In this document: positions 62,609 to 64,000 of the stretch, in pieces
How positions within the stretch are numbered: the first letter of the stretch is position 1
Layout: each line of letters begins with the position of its first letter
Assembly: GCF_040779325.2 (NCBI RefSeq)
Contig: NZ_JBFONT020000006.1
Coordinates: 62,001-126,000, forward strand
Origin: Aestuariibius violaceus
GTDB taxonomy: Bacteria > Pseudomonadota > Alphaproteobacteria > Rhodobacterales > Rhodobacteraceae
Direction of reading: 5' to 3'
DNA: 64,000 nucleotides
The notes under the pieces: generated by a model
What the model was told of the DNA's origin: nothing
What the model saw: the letters and a program-made list of their open reading frames with translations, nothing else
Database searches by the model: none
Position numbers and translations under genes: made by a program

Positions 62609-63492
62609 CCCCAGCCGACTGGCCCTCCCTTCAGCCGCAAATCGCCCTCGCCCAACGCCTCGGCCCGCCCCACGAAGCCGCCCTAACCGCTTGGCTTGCC
62701 GAGCAAGACACCCGCCGCACCGACCCCGCCTTCGCGCGCCTCTTCAGCGACCATATCAGCCTCCCCGGCATCGCCCCCGGGGACTACGCGCACCGCCTTG
62801 TCCGCAGCCGCCACGGCAACCTGCTCGGTGGCATCCGCTTCTACGGCCAGGATATCTCGCGCCCCTTCGTCGAAATCGTCGCCCACAGCTTTCCCGACCT
62901 CCCCTCCCTCGCCGCCTGCGTCGCCACTGAATGGAGCCCCTTCGCCCCCACCGACCTGCGCCTCCTGACAGCCGAGCCTCTCCCGCCCCCGGCCCGCACC
63001 GACATGACGATCCACGCCGCCCCCTGCGGCCAGATGAGCCCACCCGATGGCCGCGTCCGCCTTACCATCCCGGACTCGCCCGATCTCGCGATAAGCCTTG
63101 TAAAACAACGTTATACAGATCTGGCCGAAACAGACCCCACCCTCGCCGCCAACCTCCAACCGGCCAACCCCGAAGACCTCCGCGACTGGCACGCCGCAGG
63201 CGCCCTTCGCCTGATCTTGGTGGATAACCAGCCGGTCGGTTGCCTAATTATCACCGACGGCGCCGTCGCCTGGCTCAACGGAGACGAGGTCATGGAGGAA
63301 GTCATCGCGACCCACGCCACCGGCCAAAGCTACGCCGCCTCCGCCCAGATGGCCTGGGCCGCCGAACCCGGCCGAGCCCCCACGCGTCTCCTCACCGGCA
63401 CGATCGACACGGCCAACCCGGCCTCCCGCCACAGCGCTCAGAAGGCGGGCCGCCCCGTCGTCCTCCGCTACGTCTTCGTCCCGCTCAGCTGA
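62605..63492 (+). CDS. GNAT-like acetyltransferase candidate
   Basis: The 295-aa protein has a first half with no family I recognise. The second half (about 190-295) looks GNAT-like: GCLIITDGAVAWLNGDEVMEEVIATHATGQSYAASAQMAW, then TIDTANPASRHSAQKAGR, the typical N-x-x-S-x-x-x-x-x-x-x-G ending. It could modify an amino group on a drug or metabolite handled by the MATE exporter it is coupled to. Its 3' end overlaps the convergent hydratase gene by 8 bases. Confidence 0.6.
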   Translation: MTPADWPSLQPQIALAQRLGPPHEAALTAWLAEQDTRRTDPAFARLFSDHISLPGIAPGDYAHRLVRSRHGNLLGGIRFYGQDISRPFVEIVAHSFPDLPSLAACVATEWSPFAPTDLRLLTAEPLPPPARTDMTIHAAPCGQMSPPDGRVRLTIPDSPDLAISLVKQRYTDLAETDPTLAANLQPANPEDLRDWHAAGALRLILVDNQPVGCLIITDGAVAWLNGDEVMEEVIATHATGQSYAASAQMAWAAEPGRAPTRLLTGTIDTANPASRHSAQKAGRPVVLRYVFVPLS

Positions 63493-64000
63493 CCCAATCC
63501 GCCTTGCGCTTTGCGAAGAACGCCCCGGTGCCTTCCTCGGCCTCGGTACTCTCCCACCGGGCCACCAGCGCCTCGATCGACCGCGCCACATCGTCCTCGC
63601 CCCCGAAGGACGCCAGCAAGGCCTTCGCCTCCGCCACCGCCCCCGGCGCCGCGGCGAGATATGGCGCGACCTCCTCCTCGACCGCCGCGTCCAGATCGCC
63701 CTCCGCTACCGCCCGGCGCAATAACCCCAAAGTCACCGCCTCCTCGGCCCCGAAGAGCCGACCCGAGAAAAACACACGCCGCGCCAAGGACTTGCCGATC
63801 CGCGCCGCCACATAGGGCCCGATCGTCGCCGGGATCAGCCCCAGCCGCACCTCGGTCAGCCCGAACCTTGCCCCCTCGACGGCCACGGCGACATCACAGA
63901 CCGAGATCAACCCGACCCCGCCGCCGAATGCATCCCCCTGAACGCGCCCGATCACCGGCTTCGGCACCCGGTCCCACGCGCCCAGCATCTCGGCCAGCTT
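63485..64000 (-). CDS. enoyl-CoA hydratase/methylglutaconyl-CoA hydratase, 3' part
   Basis: The gene runs off the right edge, and only the C-terminal 171 residues are here. GRVQGDAFGGGVGLISVCDVAVA is the crotonase oxyanion-hole motif, and EVRLGLIPATIGPYVAARIG follows. The closest look is to methylglutaconyl-CoA hydratase (LiuC) of leucine breakdown, which would suit the LiuR-like MerR genes nearby, but this is not proven. An ATG at 63988 is internal; the real start is beyond 64000. Confidence 0.85.
   Translation of the reverse strand, partial: KLAEMLGAWDRVPKPVIGRVQGDAFGGGVGLISVCDVAVAVEGARFGLTEVRLGLIPATIGPYVAARIGKSLARRVFFSGRLFGAEEAVTLGLLRRAVAEGDLDAAVEEEVAPYLAAAPGAVAEAKALLASFGGEDDVARSIEALVARWESTEAEEGTGAFFAKRKADWVS

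Overview
The window looks like chromosomal DNA of a high-GC alphaproteobacterium of the order Rhodobacterales (Roseobacter/Rhodobacter type). This rests on gene content and order: rplY and pth in the same neighbourhood, a divergent oxyR-katG pair, a cdd-deoA-deoB-add-upp salvage operon, tandem DUF3072 genes, and a large acyl-CoA catabolic block. No species can be named from the sequence alone.

Layout. 1-1700: wreckage of a prophage. Tail genes run leftward and abut the C-terminal part of a tyrosine integrase that carries an in-frame TGA; beside it lies the 5' half of a tRNA-Ser gene. 1761-11966: ordinary core genes (nucleoside hydrolase, ychF, trpA, a marR/nitroreductase pair with a strong palindromic operator, a GGDEF-EAL protein, lldD, an MFS exporter, rplY). 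12027-14935: a compact, less GC-rich three-gene block on the minus strand, inserted between rplY and pth. It encodes a DUF4123 adaptor, a zincin metalloprotease without a signal peptide, and a lipoprotein. I read it as an orphan type VI secretion cargo-effector module with adaptor and immunity protein; it is the most interesting item here. 15119-18376: pth, a DUF2332 protein, a serine hydrolase and a DUF2237 protein. 18352-19969: an unusual operon encoding an EF-hand/poly-Asp secreted protein, a second Gly/Asp-rich secreted protein and a membrane-anchored LuxR-type regulator. 20199-27275: trpB, an acyl-CoA synthetase, oxyR and katG.

27326-35210: ABC exporter next to tRNA-Gly, a 5'-nucleotidase, a DUF952 protein with pyrD, prpE and a LysE exporter. 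35336-39657: a membrane-anchored LAS-type peptidase candidate, maeB and a VOC/cupin fusion; prpE and maeB each carry a perfect palindrome upstream. 39699-45555: two DUF3072 genes, then the nucleoside salvage operon cdd-deoA-deoB-add-upp, trailed by two small exported proteins of unknown role. 45621-58665: an M48-like protein without a zinc site, an acyl-CoA ligase, a sulfotransferase, and a beta-oxidation block (fused hydratase/dehydrogenase, thiolase, GST, acyl-CoA dehydrogenase, two MerR regulators, two PaaI-type thioesterases). 58845-64000: a cold-shock protein, small unknowns, a candidate small RNA with a strong terminator, tRNA-Glu and tRNA-Asp, a MATE exporter with a GNAT-like partner, and the 3' part of an enoyl-CoA hydratase gene that runs off the right edge.

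How it works together: most of the window is carbon and nucleoside turnover. Nucleosides are cleaved and salvaged, and acyl chains are activated and oxidised to acetyl-CoA, with propionyl-CoA made by PrpE. Several local regulators sit beside their likely targets. A 23-nt intergenic motif occurs four times (35295, 49123, 53947, 54136) and is not explained by any gene. No CRISPR array, intact insertion sequence or rRNA was seen.
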